NCBI GenBank assembly: GCA_025454255.1
Contig: JALOOU010000013.1
Span: 1-52,682 of the forward strand
Source: Desulfobacterales bacterium
Lineage (GTDB): Bacteria > Desulfobacterota > Desulfobacteria > Desulfobacterales > SpSt-501
Direction: 5' to 3'
DNA: 52,682 bases
Below are positions 17,550-26,401 of this stretch, piece by piece. Below the pieces are notes generated by a model. It did no database searches. It saw only the letters and a program-made list of their open reading frames with translations, and was not told the DNA's origin. The position numbers were made by a program, and so were the translations under genes. The stretch's first letter is position 1. The number at the start of each line of letters is the position of its first letter.

Positions 17550-19025
17550 ATGTCCGAAGACACCTTTGCATCCCTTTGCGCAGCGGAGCGCGATCACTTG
17601 CTTGAGATTGCCGCCATGATGCTGGCCGCGATGGGCGAGAAAGACCCGCCCCTCAGGCAGCATTCCGAACGGGTGGCCAACGCCTGTGCGAATTTTTGCC
17701 GATCCGCCGGAAATTCGACCGATGAGGATCTGTTTTACCTCTACCTGGCGGGGTTGCTGCATGATGCCGGCCTCATCGCGGCCCCAAACGATTGCCTTGA
17801 GCGGAACCGGCCCCTCTCGGCGGGCGACCTGCAGCAGATCAAGAAACACCCGGTGGCCGGTGTGCGCATCCTCTCCACGGTGCACCAGTTCGAACCCCTG
17901 CTGGCCGCCGTCCGACACCATCACGAGTCCTGGGATGGCAGCGGCTATCCCGACGGCAAGCGCGGTGAGGAGATCCCGCTGGCGGCGCGGGTCATCCGCC
18001 TGGTTGACGCCTTCGACGAGCTGACCTCGACCTACCGGCGGCCGCAGGGGCTTTCCAGCGGCGAGGCCTTGGCCGCGATCGAAGAGCGGGCCGGGACGGA
18101 CTTCGACCCGGGCCTCCTGCCCGCCTTCAAGAGCTTCGTCGGATCCACACCGGCTTTGGGGGCCGATTTCATGCTCCGCCAACAGTCGGATATCCTCAAG
18201 CAGCAGCTGCCCGCGATTGTGCAGAAGTTCAGCACGGGCAAGATCCTCCCGCCGGCCATGCCCCAGGTGGTTTTCGAACTGCGCCGCGCCATCCACCGCA
18301 AGGATGCGACCGTTCGGGATTTGGCGCAGATTATCGAAAAGGACCCGGTCGTTTCACTGCGCTTGATTTCGATCGCCAACAGCCCGGTCTACAAGGGGTA
18401 CGGGGAGATCCCGAGCGTCCAGGCCGCCATCCCGCGCCTGGGGTTCAAGGAGACCCTGAGCATCGTCGTGGCCATCGCCAATAAAAACATGTATGAAGCC
18501 AAACCGCCCCGGCTCAAAGCGGCGCTCGACCGGATGTGGGGCCACTCGCTCGCCACCGCCTATGCGTCCCGGCTGTTCGCACAGGCTCTTGCCCTGGAGG
18601 AGCCCGAGACGCTCTTTCTCATGGGGTTGACCCACGACGTGGGCAAAGTGGTCCTGCTCCGCGCGTTTGCCGAGGTCACCCGCGCGAATCAGCTCCCGAT
18701 AGACTCCGTTTTGAAGGCCGTCCAGGAGGCCCATCAGCCCATCGGGATCATGCTGCTCAAACGCTGGGGGTTCGGCGAGGAGTTTCAGGAGGCGGTTTCC
18801 CTTAGCGCGGGGGCGAGCTTGACCGCCCAGACGAGCAAGAAAACGCTGGTCGTGCATCTGTCGAAGATGCTCGCGCGCAAACTGGGGTACAGCTCGATGG
18901 AGTGGGACGGCGGCGACCTGGCCGCGCTTGCTTCGGCCAGACTGCTGGGGCTCTCGACGGCCGCCATCGCCCCGGTCGAGGACAAAGTCAAGGCGATGAT
19001 CACGGATATCGCCCACCTGTTTTAG
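17550..19025 (+). CDS. HD-GYP and HDOD two-domain signalling protein
   Basis: A 491-aa cytoplasmic protein. Residues about 10-185 are an HD-GYP-like phosphodiesterase domain: RQHSERV (first His), LLHDAGLIAAP (HD pair), HHHESWDGSGYPDG (the GYP motif) and RLVDAFDELTS. HD-GYP enzymes hydrolyse cyclic di-GMP. Here the usual HDxGK is HDAGL, without the conserved lysine, so activity is doubtful. Residues about 225-430 are an HDOD domain (LPPAMPQVVFELRRA, ARLISIANSP-like and GLTHDVGKV), a signalling or scaffold module. The ATG at 17550 was preferred; one at 17520 is in frame. It diverges from sucA and has no cotranscribed partner. Confidence 0.82.
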   Translation: MSEDTFASLCAAERDHLLEIAAMMLAAMGEKDPPLRQHSERVANACANFCRSAGNSTDEDLFYLYLAGLLHDAGLIAAPNDCLERNRPLSAGDLQQIKKHPVAGVRILSTVHQFEPLLAAVRHHHESWDGSGYPDGKRGEEIPLAARVIRLVDAFDELTSTYRRPQGLSSGEALAAIEERAGTDFDPGLLPAFKSFVGSTPALGADFMLRQQSDILKQQLPAIVQKFSTGKILPPAMPQVVFELRRAIHRKDATVRDLAQIIEKDPVVSLRLISIANSPVYKGYGEIPSVQAAIPRLGFKETLSIVVAIANKNMYEAKPPRLKAALDRMWGHSLATAYASRLFAQALALEEPETLFLMGLTHDVGKVVLLRAFAEVTRANQLPIDSVLKAVQEAHQPIGIMLLKRWGFGEEFQEAVSLSAGASLTAQTSKKTLVVHLSKMLARKLGYSSMEWDGGDLAALASARLLGLSTAAIAPVEDKVKAMITDIAHLF

Positions 19026-19086
19026 CCCGCCTGCCGCACCGCTGGTTTTCCTCCCGGCAATGCGCCCTCCGATCAAAGGGCATGTG

Positions 19087-19115
19087 TTGACTTTTGCGTT
19101 GCGTGACGTGATTAT
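19087..19115 (+). promoter_or_regulatory. Possible promoter of RND operon
   Basis: TTGACT (19087-19092), 17 bases, GATTAT (19110-19115): five of six at -35 and four of six at -10, about 85 bp upstream of the adaptor gene. It lies in the 173-bp gap after the HDOD gene, which otherwise shows nothing. Confidence 0.4.
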
Positions 19116-19198
19116 GGTCGACTTGCGTTCGAGCGAGGCGGTGGCGCGTTTGAACCCGTCCCCTTGGGTGGGTCGCCGCCTTTGCAGCGGGAGGCGCC

Positions 19199-20293
19199 AT
19201 GGAGCGACGTTCACCGACTCATGATTCCGGCCGGTGGTTGCGGATCGTCACCGGAGGGGTTTTCTTCTTCGTCCACTGCCTTGCGGCCGTTCCGGCGACC
19301 GGCCAGGCCGGGCCGTTTTCCGCCCCGCCGCTGGTGAGCGTGGCGCCGGTCGTCTCCGGAGAGATCGCGCCGCAGGTTGAGTTTGTCGGCACGGTCTACT
19401 TTGCCGAAGTCTCGGATCTCTCCTCCGAAATCGAGGGCATCGTCGATGCCGTCAAGATCGAAGACGGCCAGCGGGTCAAGGCCGGCCAGGCGCTGGTGGA
19501 GCTCAACACCGATCTGCTGGCCAAGCGGCTGGAGGCGACCCGATCCAGCCACCAGCAGGTGCTGGCCGAGCTGGAAGTGGCGCGGCTCGATCTGCAGCGC
19601 AGAGAGGCGTTGTTCCGCAAGGGATCGATCGCGGAGGGCAACTACGATGACATCCGCTTCAAGGCAAGGGCGCTGGAACGACGGGCGGATTCCCTTAAAG
19701 CGGAGGTCGAGCGGCTGGAAATGGAAAACAAAAAGGCGGTGATTCGAGCTCCCTACGACGGTGTCGTGATCCGTCGCAGCGTCAGCCGCGGGGAGTGGCT
19801 GGCCAAGGGCAAGCCGCTGGCGGTCCTGGCGCGCGATGATGTGGTGGACATCGTGGTCGAGGTTCCCGAGGCCGCCATCGGTCAAATGCGGCCCGGCCTG
19901 CCCGCCAGAGTATCCGTCGGCGCAGAGGGCTTTGACGGTGCGGTCTTCGCCGTCGTCCCGCGCGTGAACGAGGCGACCCGCACCCTGCCGGTCAAGGTCC
20001 GGAGCGCCAACCGCAAGGGGCTGGTCGAGGGTCAGTCCGCCACGGTGATGCTCCCGACCGCCGCCGCCCGGCCGGCGCTCATCGTCCCGCGGGACGCCGT
20101 GATCACCAGCGCGGGCCGCACGGTGGTCTTCGTGGTGCAGGAGGCCAAGGTGCGGATGGTGCCGGTGGCCGTGATCGGCTTCGATGGACTGAAGGCGGGC
20201 GTCGCCGGCGATGGGCTTTCCGAGGGGCTGCAGGTCGTGGTCAAGGGCAACGAGCGGTTGCGGGACGGGCAGGAGGTGGCGCTCAGCCGATGA
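19199..20293 (+). CDS. RND efflux periplasmic adaptor (membrane fusion protein)
   Basis: A 364-aa HlyD/AcrA-type adaptor. Residues about 12-36 form a signal sequence (basic start, hydrophobic core, then ATGQAGPF). Next come the split lipoyl-like domain (DLSSEIEGIVDAVKIEDGQR and KKAVIRAPYDGVVIRRSVSRG) flanking a helical hairpin (about residues 100-180), then the beta-barrel and membrane-proximal domains. It links the inner-membrane RND pump to an outer-membrane channel. The last codon overlaps the start of the pump gene (ATGA), so the two are translationally coupled. No TolC-type channel gene is nearby, so one encoded elsewhere must be used. The substrate is unknown. Confidence 0.88.
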   Translation: MERRSPTHDSGRWLRIVTGGVFFFVHCLAAVPATGQAGPFSAPPLVSVAPVVSGEIAPQVEFVGTVYFAEVSDLSSEIEGIVDAVKIEDGQRVKAGQALVELNTDLLAKRLEATRSSHQQVLAELEVARLDLQRREALFRKGSIAEGNYDDIRFKARALERRADSLKAEVERLEMENKKAVIRAPYDGVVIRRSVSRGEWLAKGKPLAVLARDDVVDIVVEVPEAAIGQMRPGLPARVSVGAEGFDGAVFAVVPRVNEATRTLPVKVRSANRKGLVEGQSATVMLPTAAARPALIVPRDAVITSAGRTVVFVVQEAKVRMVPVAVIGFDGLKAGVAGDGLSEGLQVVVKGNERLRDGQEVALSR

Positions 20294-23200
20294 ACCTGAT
20301 TCAGCTGTGCATCGAAAAACGGGTGGCCGTCCTGGTCGCAGTGACGTTCGTCTTGCTGTTCGGCTGGCTCGGCCTGCAGCGCATGCCCTACCAGCTCAGC
20401 CCCACGGTGATCGAGCCCGAAATCTCGGTGACCACCAACTGGCCGGGCGCCACCCCCTATGAGGTCGAGCGCGACATCATCGAGGAGCAGGAGAAGGTGC
20501 TCAAGGGGATCCCGGGGCTGATCGAAATGGAGAGCACCTCCTCCAACAGCCAGGGAACGGTGACGCTCAAATTCGCCATCGGCACGGACGTGAACGCCGC
20601 CCTGCTGCGGGTGTCCAACAAGCTCGACGAGGTGCCCTCCTACCCGGATAACATCGACAAGCCGATCATCACCGCCACCGGCGCGGCCACATCGCCGGTG
20701 GTGTGGATGGTGTTGAAAACCGCCGAGGGGAACCCGGCCTCCGCTTACACCTACCGGACCTTCTTCGAAAACAATATCCGCCAGTTTCTGGAGCGAACCC
20801 CGGGGGTGGCGGAGCTGTTCATCGGCGGGGGGGTCGAGAAGGAGCTTCACATCGAGGTTTCCGCCGAGCGGCTGGCCGCCCACGGACTGACGATCCCGCA
20901 GCTGATCGACATCCTGCGCGCCGAGAACGTGGACATCTCCGCCGGCACCATGGGGGTCGGGCGGCGCGACTACCGCATCCGCACCACGGCCGAATTCCGC
21001 TCCAAGGAGGAGATCGAGGAGCTGATCGTGGTCTCCACCGGCCAGCGCCGCGTGCGCCTCGGGGAGATCGCACAGGTGCGCGACGGCTACCAGAAACGGG
21101 TGGCGGCGACCCTGCACATGGGCCGCGAGGGGATCGCCATCGGGGTGAAGCCCGAACCCGATGCCAACATACTAGACCTCACCGACCGGCTGGAAAAGGT
21201 CGTGCAGTGGCTGAACGCGGAGAAGCTCAAACCCGAGAAGATCTTCATCGACTGGACCTACGACCAGCGGCCCTACATCCGCGGGGCCATCGACCTGGCC
21301 TGGGGCAATATCGCGATCGGCTCGATCCTGGCGGTGGTCGTGCTGCTGGTGTTTCTACGCCGCCTCTCCTCCACGCTGGTGGTCGCGGCGGCCATCCCGA
21401 TCAGCGCGGTCGGCACCTTCGCTTTCATGGACCTTCTCGGCCGCAACCTGAACGTGGTGAGCCTGGCGGGCATCGCCTTTGCCGCGGGGATGCTCGTCGA
21501 CAACGCCATCGTGGTGCTCGAGAACATCGACCGGCACCGCAGCATGGGAAAACGTCCCTATCTGGCCGCCTACGAAGGGACGCGCGAGGTATGGGGCGCA
21601 GTGCTGGCCTCAACCCTGACGACCGTGTCGGTGTTCCTGCCGGTGATTTTCATGCGCGAAGAGGCCGGGCAGCTTTTCCGGGACATCGCCATCGCCATCA
21701 CCTCCGCCATCGTCTTGAGCTTGCTGGTGTCGGTGCTGGCCATCCCCATGCTCTCCCGCCAGCTGTTCCGGCTCATCCGCGAGGATGCCTTGTCGGAGCG
21801 CATCCGCCGGGCGGTCGGCTCGGCCGGCTCGGCCGTCGCGGCCGTCATCATGGCCGGCGTCGAACTGGCGACGCGCAGCGCGGCCTCGCGCGCGGCAACG
21901 GTCGTGCTCTTCACCGCCGTATCGGTGGGTCTGGCGGTGCTCTTGTTGCCCAAGATGGAGTATCTGCCCCAAGGCAACCGCAACCTGGTGCTGAACTTGC
22001 TCATCCCCCCGCCCGGGCTTTCCTTCGATGAACGCAAAACCATCGGCGAGCAGATCTACCGGAAAATCGAGCCCCACGTCGGGGTGGAAAAAGACGGATT
22101 GCCGGGCATCAACTCCATGTTCTACATCGGCGCGGAAGGGTTCATGCTTTTCGGGGCCATCAGCACCCATGAGCAGCGTGCCGGGGAGCTCATCCCCCTG
22201 TTTCAGGCGGCCATCCGCTCCATTCCCGGGCTGATGGGGGTGAGCCTGCAGGCGGGGGTCTTTCAGACCAGCTTGGGCCGCGGCCGCACCATCGAGGTGG
22301 ACGTGAGCGGTGAGGACCTCAACCGTCTCGTGCAGGCGGCCGGTTTGCTCTTTGCGGAGATCATGAAGGCCGTTCCCGGCTCGCAGATCCGGCCGGTGCC
22401 GTCGCTGGAGCTCTTGTTCCCGGAGGTGCGGCTGATACCGGAGCGCGACCGGCTGCGGGCGCTCGGCATGAGCGCGCGCGACTTCGGCCTGGTCGTGGAT
22501 GTCCTTATGGACGGCAGGGACATCGGCGATTACAAACAGGAGGGTCAGAAGAAGATCGAACTGCGGCTGATGGGCTCGGAGACGGACATCGACACACCGG
22601 AGGCCCTGTACAGCGCGCCGGTGGCCGTGCCCGGCGGGCGCGTGGTGCCGCTGTCGTCGCTGGCGGCCCTGGAGCGGACCAATGGGATCACCCAGGTCCG
22701 CCATCTCGAGCGCCAGAGGACGATCACCCTGCAGGTGACCCCGCCCTTCACCGTTCCTCTCCAGGAGGCCATGGAGGTCATTCAGGAGAAGGTGGTGGCC
22801 GGCCTGACCGCCAAGGGGGTGCTCCAAGGAACGCAGGTCGGCTTCAGCGGGGTGGCCGACAAACTGACCGAGGCGCGTCAGACCCTGCAATGGAACTTCC
22901 TTCTCGCCGCCCTGATCTGCTATCTGCTCATGGCGGCGCTGTTCGAAAATTTCCTCTATCCGTTGATTATCATGTTTTCGGTGCCGCTGGCGGCCGTGGG
23001 CGGGTTGGTGGGCTTGAAGCTCATCAACCTTTTCATCGCCCCGCAGCCGCTGGACATCCTGACCATGCTCGGGTTTGTGATCCTGGTCGGGGTGGTGGTG
23101 AACAACCCGATCCTGATCGTCCACCAGGCCCTCAACAACATCCGCAGCTACGGCATGGGACACCGCGAAGCCGTCTTGGAATCCACTCGCTCCCGGCTGC

Positions 23201-23442
23201 GGCCGATTTACATGAGCACCTGCACCAGCCTGTTCGCCATGCTGCCGCTCGTGCTGGTGCCGGGCCCGGGCTCGGAGTTTTACCGGGGGCTGGGCGGCGT
23301 CGTCCTGGGCGGGCTCACCCTTTCCACGGTGTTCACCATTTTTCTCATCCCCGCCCTGCTCCTGTTCCTGATCCAGCGCGAGGAGCTGCGGCCCGCCCCG
23401 GACGGAGGTGCGCAGAGCGGGGCTCCCGGAGCCAAGCTGTGA
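20290..23442 (+). CDS. RND-family efflux transporter (AcrB-like)
   Basis: A 1050-aa inner-membrane proton-driven pump with the standard duplicated layout: TM1 at residues about 10-28, a large periplasmic loop, TM2-6 (about 338-480), a second loop, and TM8-12 (about 870-1030). The proton-relay segment of TM4 reads AAGMLVDNAIVVLENIDRH, with one Asp followed by Asn instead of the Asp-Asp pair of AcrB. The matching second-half segment is ILVGVVVNNPILIVH. Length and topology fit the HAE or a related RND class. The substrate may be a drug, solvent or lipid and is not readable from the sequence. It forms an operon with the adaptor gene. Confidence 0.92.
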   Translation: MNLIQLCIEKRVAVLVAVTFVLLFGWLGLQRMPYQLSPTVIEPEISVTTNWPGATPYEVERDIIEEQEKVLKGIPGLIEMESTSSNSQGTVTLKFAIGTDVNAALLRVSNKLDEVPSYPDNIDKPIITATGAATSPVVWMVLKTAEGNPASAYTYRTFFENNIRQFLERTPGVAELFIGGGVEKELHIEVSAERLAAHGLTIPQLIDILRAENVDISAGTMGVGRRDYRIRTTAEFRSKEEIEELIVVSTGQRRVRLGEIAQVRDGYQKRVAATLHMGREGIAIGVKPEPDANILDLTDRLEKVVQWLNAEKLKPEKIFIDWTYDQRPYIRGAIDLAWGNIAIGSILAVVVLLVFLRRLSSTLVVAAAIPISAVGTFAFMDLLGRNLNVVSLAGIAFAAGMLVDNAIVVLENIDRHRSMGKRPYLAAYEGTREVWGAVLASTLTTVSVFLPVIFMREEAGQLFRDIAIAITSAIVLSLLVSVLAIPMLSRQLFRLIREDALSERIRRAVGSAGSAVAAVIMAGVELATRSAASRAATVVLFTAVSVGLAVLLLPKMEYLPQGNRNLVLNLLIPPPGLSFDERKTIGEQIYRKIEPHVGVEKDGLPGINSMFYIGAEGFMLFGAISTHEQRAGELIPLFQAAIRSIPGLMGVSLQAGVFQTSLGRGRTIEVDVSGEDLNRLVQAAGLLFAEIMKAVPGSQIRPVPSLELLFPEVRLIPERDRLRALGMSARDFGLVVDVLMDGRDIGDYKQEGQKKIELRLMGSETDIDTPEALYSAPVAVPGGRVVPLSSLAALERTNGITQVRHLERQRTITLQVTPPFTVPLQEAMEVIQEKVVAGLTAKGVLQGTQVGFSGVADKLTEARQTLQWNFLLAALICYLLMAALFENFLYPLIIMFSVPLAAVGGLVGLKLINLFIAPQPLDILTMLGFVILVGVVVNNPILIVHQALNNIRSYGMGHREAVLESTRSRLRPIYMSTCTSLFAMLPLVLVPGPGSEFYRGLGGVVLGGLTLSTVFTIFLIPALLLFLIQREELRPAPDGGAQSGAPGAKL

Positions 23443-23535
23443 CGGCGAGGCCTCCGGCTTTGATCTTTCGGAGTTCGGCATTATCTTCTCGCTCATCCAT
23501 CAGAACGCAGCCTGCCTGAACCGTGAGGAGGAACG

Positions 23536-23793
23536 ATGATCGACAAGAAAACGCTTTGTGACAAAATCCGTCAGATCTACCCGGACATCGGCGAGTGCGG
23601 GATCGATGTCGATGTCGATTTCGACCGCCAGCAGAACTCCTGGGTGGTGCACCTCAAGAAGGGCGCGACGCGCCTGAAGACCTTTCTCGAGGAGGGGGAT
23701 GCCGAAAAGTGCATGCTCGGCCAAAAATGCGTCGGACTGGGAATTGAAATCGCCCAGCTCAGGGCCAACATCGAACGCCTGAAGCAGGCCTGA
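23536..23793 (+). CDS. Conserved-looking small protein, unknown function
   Basis: An 85-aa acidic cytoplasmic protein without signal peptide or membrane segment. It starts after the strong ribosome-binding sequence GAGGAGG, which supports it as a real gene. The middle has an alternating strand pattern (IDVDVDFDRQQNSWVVHLKK), followed by two helices. Two cysteines lie near the centre (EKCMLGQKC), with one more in each of the flanking halves, GECG and DKI-proximal LCDK. I do not recognise a family. It lies 33 bp before fumC on the same strand and may be cotranscribed with it. Confidence 0.7.
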   Translation: MIDKKTLCDKIRQIYPDIGECGIDVDVDFDRQQNSWVVHLKKGATRLKTFLEEGDAEKCMLGQKCVGLGIEIAQLRANIERLKQA

Positions 23794-23826
23794 CACGGCG
23801 CTCGTCTTCGCAGGACCCGACACGCC

Positions 23827-25203
23827 ATGAACGCTCCCTCGACACGGGAAGAGAAAGACACCATGGGGGTCGTGCGGGTGCCCGAGGCGGCCTATTTCGG
23901 GGCCCAGACCCAGCGCGCCGCCGACAACGTCCTCTGCCCCGAGCTGAAGCTGCCCACGAGCCTCATCCGAGCCCTGGCGCTCATCAAGCGGGCGGGCGCG
24001 GAGGTGAACCGGGCCTTGGGCCTGCTGGAGCCCCGCCTGGCCGAGGCCATCACGGCGGCCGCCGATGAGGTGGTCCGGGGAAATTTCGACGATCAGTTCA
24101 TCGTGGGGGTGTTTCAAACCGGATCCGGAACCTCCACCAACATGAATCTCAACGAGGTCATCGCCTCGCGGGCCAACGAACTGCTGACCGGACGCAAGGG
24201 CGGCCGCAGTCCGGTCCACCCCAACGATCACGTCAACTTGGGCCAGTCGAGCAACGATGCCGTCCCGTCGGCGATCCACATTGCCGCCGGCATCTGCCTG
24301 CAGCGGCAGCTCATTCCCGCGCTGCAGCAACTGCAGCGCGCGCTCGCGGCCAAGAGCCGGGAGTTCGCCGATGTGCGCAAGATCGGCCGCACCCACCTGC
24401 AGGATGCCGTTCCCATGAGCCTGGGGCAGGAATTCTCCGGCTACGCCCGCCAGGTGGAGCTCGGTATCGAGCGGGTGCAGGCTGCCGCATCGCGCCTGTC
24501 CGAGCTGGCTTTGGGAGGGACTGCGGTCGGCACCGGGGTCAACGCGCACCCGCGGTTTGCCGCCGAGGCCATAGCGCTCATCGCGCAGCAGACCGGGATC
24601 GGCTTCCGTGAGGCGGAAAACCACTTCGAGGCCCAGGGGGCGCGGGACGCGGCCGTGGAGACGAGCGGGGCGCTGCGGACGGTTGCGGTCAGCCTCACCA
24701 AGATCGCCAACGACCTGCGCTGGCTCGGCTCGGGGCCGCGCTGCGGGTTGGGGGAGATCGTGATCCCCGCCCTCCAGCCCGGCTCCTCGATCATGCCCGG
24801 CAAGGTCAACCCGGTGATCCCCGAGGCCGTGATTCAGGCTGCCGCCCAGGTCGTGGGCAACGACGCGACGATCGCTCTGAGCGGGATGGGCGGGAACTTC
24901 GAGCTCAACACCATGCTCCCGGTCATCGCCTACAACCTGCTGCAGTCCATCGACCTGCTCGCGGCGGCGGCGCTGACCTTGGCGCAGAAGTGCATCAGCG
25001 GCATCACCGCCGACCGCGAGGCCTGCGCGGCGGCGGTCGAAAAAAGCCTGGCGCTGGCAACCGGGCTGGTGCCGCGCCTCGGCTATGACCGTGCGGCTGC
25101 GGTGGCCAAGGCGGCCTACGACTCGGGCAAAACGGTGCGTGAGGTCCTGCTGGCAGAGGGGGAGCTCTCCGCAGCGGAGATCGAAGCGGCGTTGAAACTC
25201 TGA
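23827..25203 (+). CDS. fumC: Class II fumarate hydratase (fumarase C type)
   Basis: A 458-aa member of the fumarase/aspartase superfamily. The catalytic motifs appear in order: TGSGTSTNMNLNEVIASRAN, then HPNDHVNLGQSSND, then GRTHLQDAVPMSLGQE and the signature loop GSSIMPGKVNPVIPEA. Fumarase-like traits are the start REEKDTMGVVRVP, LPTSLIRALALIKRA and GGNFELN. The stretch after the signature loop, VNPVIPEAV, is closer to aspartase (VNPVVPEVV) than to typical fumarase (VNPTQCEA). Fumarase, which interconverts fumarate and malate in the TCA cycle, is the best call; aspartate ammonia-lyase is the alternative. The sucAB-lpd operon on the opposite strand serves the same pathway. Confidence 0.82.
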   Translation: MNAPSTREEKDTMGVVRVPEAAYFGAQTQRAADNVLCPELKLPTSLIRALALIKRAGAEVNRALGLLEPRLAEAITAAADEVVRGNFDDQFIVGVFQTGSGTSTNMNLNEVIASRANELLTGRKGGRSPVHPNDHVNLGQSSNDAVPSAIHIAAGICLQRQLIPALQQLQRALAAKSREFADVRKIGRTHLQDAVPMSLGQEFSGYARQVELGIERVQAAASRLSELALGGTAVGTGVNAHPRFAAEAIALIAQQTGIGFREAENHFEAQGARDAAVETSGALRTVAVSLTKIANDLRWLGSGPRCGLGEIVIPALQPGSSIMPGKVNPVIPEAVIQAAAQVVGNDATIALSGMGGNFELNTMLPVIAYNLLQSIDLLAAAALTLAQKCISGITADREACAAAVEKSLALATGLVPRLGYDRAAAVAKAAYDSGKTVREVLLAEGELSAAEIEAALKL

Positions 25204-25244
25204 TGCAACCACGGGAAGGATGGTTCCAACGGAAGGAGGCCGTG

Positions 25245-25457
25245 ATGACCGCGAAAAAGAAACGCTATACCGTCAAGAGCTCCTGCCCGCAGTGCGGCTG
25301 CAGCGGGGCGACCGTCCTGAGCGAGGAGGAGCTGAAGGCGCGCTACGGCCATGTCCCCAACTTCGACATGGAGTGCGGGGAGTGCCTGGCCAAGTTTTCG
25401 GTGCCGGCCAAGGAGGCCTGCCCCGAGTGGGACCAGGAGTGCCGCATGAAGAAGTGA
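25245..25457 (+). CDS. Small zinc-ribbon-like protein
   Basis: A 70-aa cytoplasmic protein. CPQCGCSG near residue 12 and MECGECLAKF near residue 45 supply two CxxC pairs suited to one zinc ion; two further cysteines (ACPEWDQEC) lie near the C-terminus. The ATG at 25245 follows GGAAGGAGG, while an in-frame start at 25203 overlaps the fumC stop and lacks a site. The function is unknown; such small ribbons often bind nucleic acid or act as metal-binding adaptors. It is probably cotranscribed with fumC (41 bp gap). Confidence 0.62.
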   Translation: MTAKKKRYTVKSSCPQCGCSGATVLSEEELKARYGHVPNFDMECGECLAKFSVPAKEACPEWDQECRMKK

Positions 25458-25498
25458 CCCCTGCGTCGCTCGAAGGCCGCGGCCGCCTGCCCAGGCCG

Positions 25499-26173
25499 TC
25501 ATGCGGTAAGCATGGTGAACGCCTTGTGGCCCATTTTGAGGGCCATGACGATCATCAGGATGCCAGCCAGGATGTCCGACTGCCGGCGGAAGCGGTTGAA
25601 CAGCGCCGAGGCCCCGCTGCCCAGTAAAATGAGGCCGGGAGCGGTCCCGAGCGCAAAGGCGAGGGTGACCACCGTGCCCTTGAGCACGCTGGCGCTACCC
25701 AGTGCCTGTGCGAACGCGCCGTAGGAGAGCCCGCAGGGCAAAAATCCCAGGATCAGCCCCAAGAACAGAAAAGGGGCCAGGCCCTTGCCCGATGTCGCAC
25801 CGCCCAGGGCGCTCTTGAACCCGGGGATCCGTTCGGGGCTCACCAGATTCAGCCAGCGCGGCTCAGGGAAAATGCCCAGCCGCGCCACTCCCAGCACCAT
25901 CAAAAGAGATGCCGCCACGAGCCACAAGACCACTTTGATCGTAGCGACGCTGCCGGGATCGCCGCCGGGGCCGGCCATCACCTGGCCGACGGCCCCCAGG
26001 GCGGCGCCGACGGCGGTATAGGTGGCGATTCGGCCGAGGTGGTAGGCCAGGTGCGGCATCAACCTGCCGGTGCGCCCTGGAAAGGCGAAGATGAGCGGCC
26101 CGCACATCCCGATGCAGTGACCGGTGCCGAGCAGCCCCAGCAGGAACATCCCCCAGATGTCGATTCTGTCCAA
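25499..26173 (-). CDS. SafE/DsbD-like inner-membrane protein (TauE/SafE or UreH-type TM domain)
   Basis: A 224-aa protein with about six hydrophobic segments. The first has LLGTGHCIGMCGPLIFAF and a later one has GFLPCGLSYGAFAQALGS. These GHCxGMCG and PCG motifs mark the family annotated as sulfite exporter TauE/SafE or cytochrome biogenesis (DsbD/CcdA-like, and the CcoS/CcoH-neighbour type), which probably moves metal or reducing equivalents across the inner membrane. The best start is TTG at 26173, eight bases after a perfect AAGGAGGT; the first ATG (26149) would remove eight residues and leave the site too far away. It is convergent with the zinc-ribbon gene and diverges from ubiA. The function is not certain. 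Confidence 0.72.
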   Translation of the reverse strand: MDRIDIWGMFLLGLLGTGHCIGMCGPLIFAFPGRTGRLMPHLAYHLGRIATYTAVGAALGAVGQVMAGPGGDPGSVATIKVVLWLVAASLLMVLGVARLGIFPEPRWLNLVSPERIPGFKSALGGATSGKGLAPFLFLGLILGFLPCGLSYGAFAQALGSASVLKGTVVTLAFALGTAPGLILLGSGASALFNRFRRQSDILAGILMIVMALKMGHKAFTMLTA

Positions 26174-26332
26174 AGGCAGCGACCTCCTTGTGATCGGCGG
26201 GTGCACCACCGGTCCGTGCGGCTTGCCGAAACGCTTTTCAGCGTCGAGCCGAAAGATGCCCTGTCTGGCTCGATACGCTCTACCAGATCGCGGCCGCACC
26301 GAAAAGGGAATTCCACCCCTGCACCCATCGCC

Positions 26333-26362
26333 TTGACGCGCTTTCGGCCGACGTGTTAGAAA
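26333..26362 (+). promoter_or_regulatory. Possible promoter of ubiA-like gene
   Basis: TTGACG (26333-26338), 18 bases, TAGAAA (26357-26362): five of six at -35 and four of six at -10. It lies 40 bp before the GTG start of the prenyltransferase gene, in the 228-bp divergent gap. Confidence 0.4.
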
Positions 26363-26401
26363 AAACCCGTTCGCCGAGATCGGCGCCTGAGCGGAAACGA
26401 G

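Noticed and set aside
17274-18296. N-terminal extension of sucA to a 1244-residue protein
   Set aside because: It would cross the sucA promoter and the divergent HD-GYP gene; E1 subunits start with the YIETQYSLWKSDPSR block near residue 11, present at 17273.
21610-23496. Minus-strand open frame of 628 codons
   Set aside because: Antisense to the RND pump gene; no motifs and shadow composition.
23827-25203. Aspartate ammonia-lyase instead of fumarase
   Set aside because: Most blocks (start, LPTSLIRALAL, GGNFELN) are fumarase-like; kept as an alternative.
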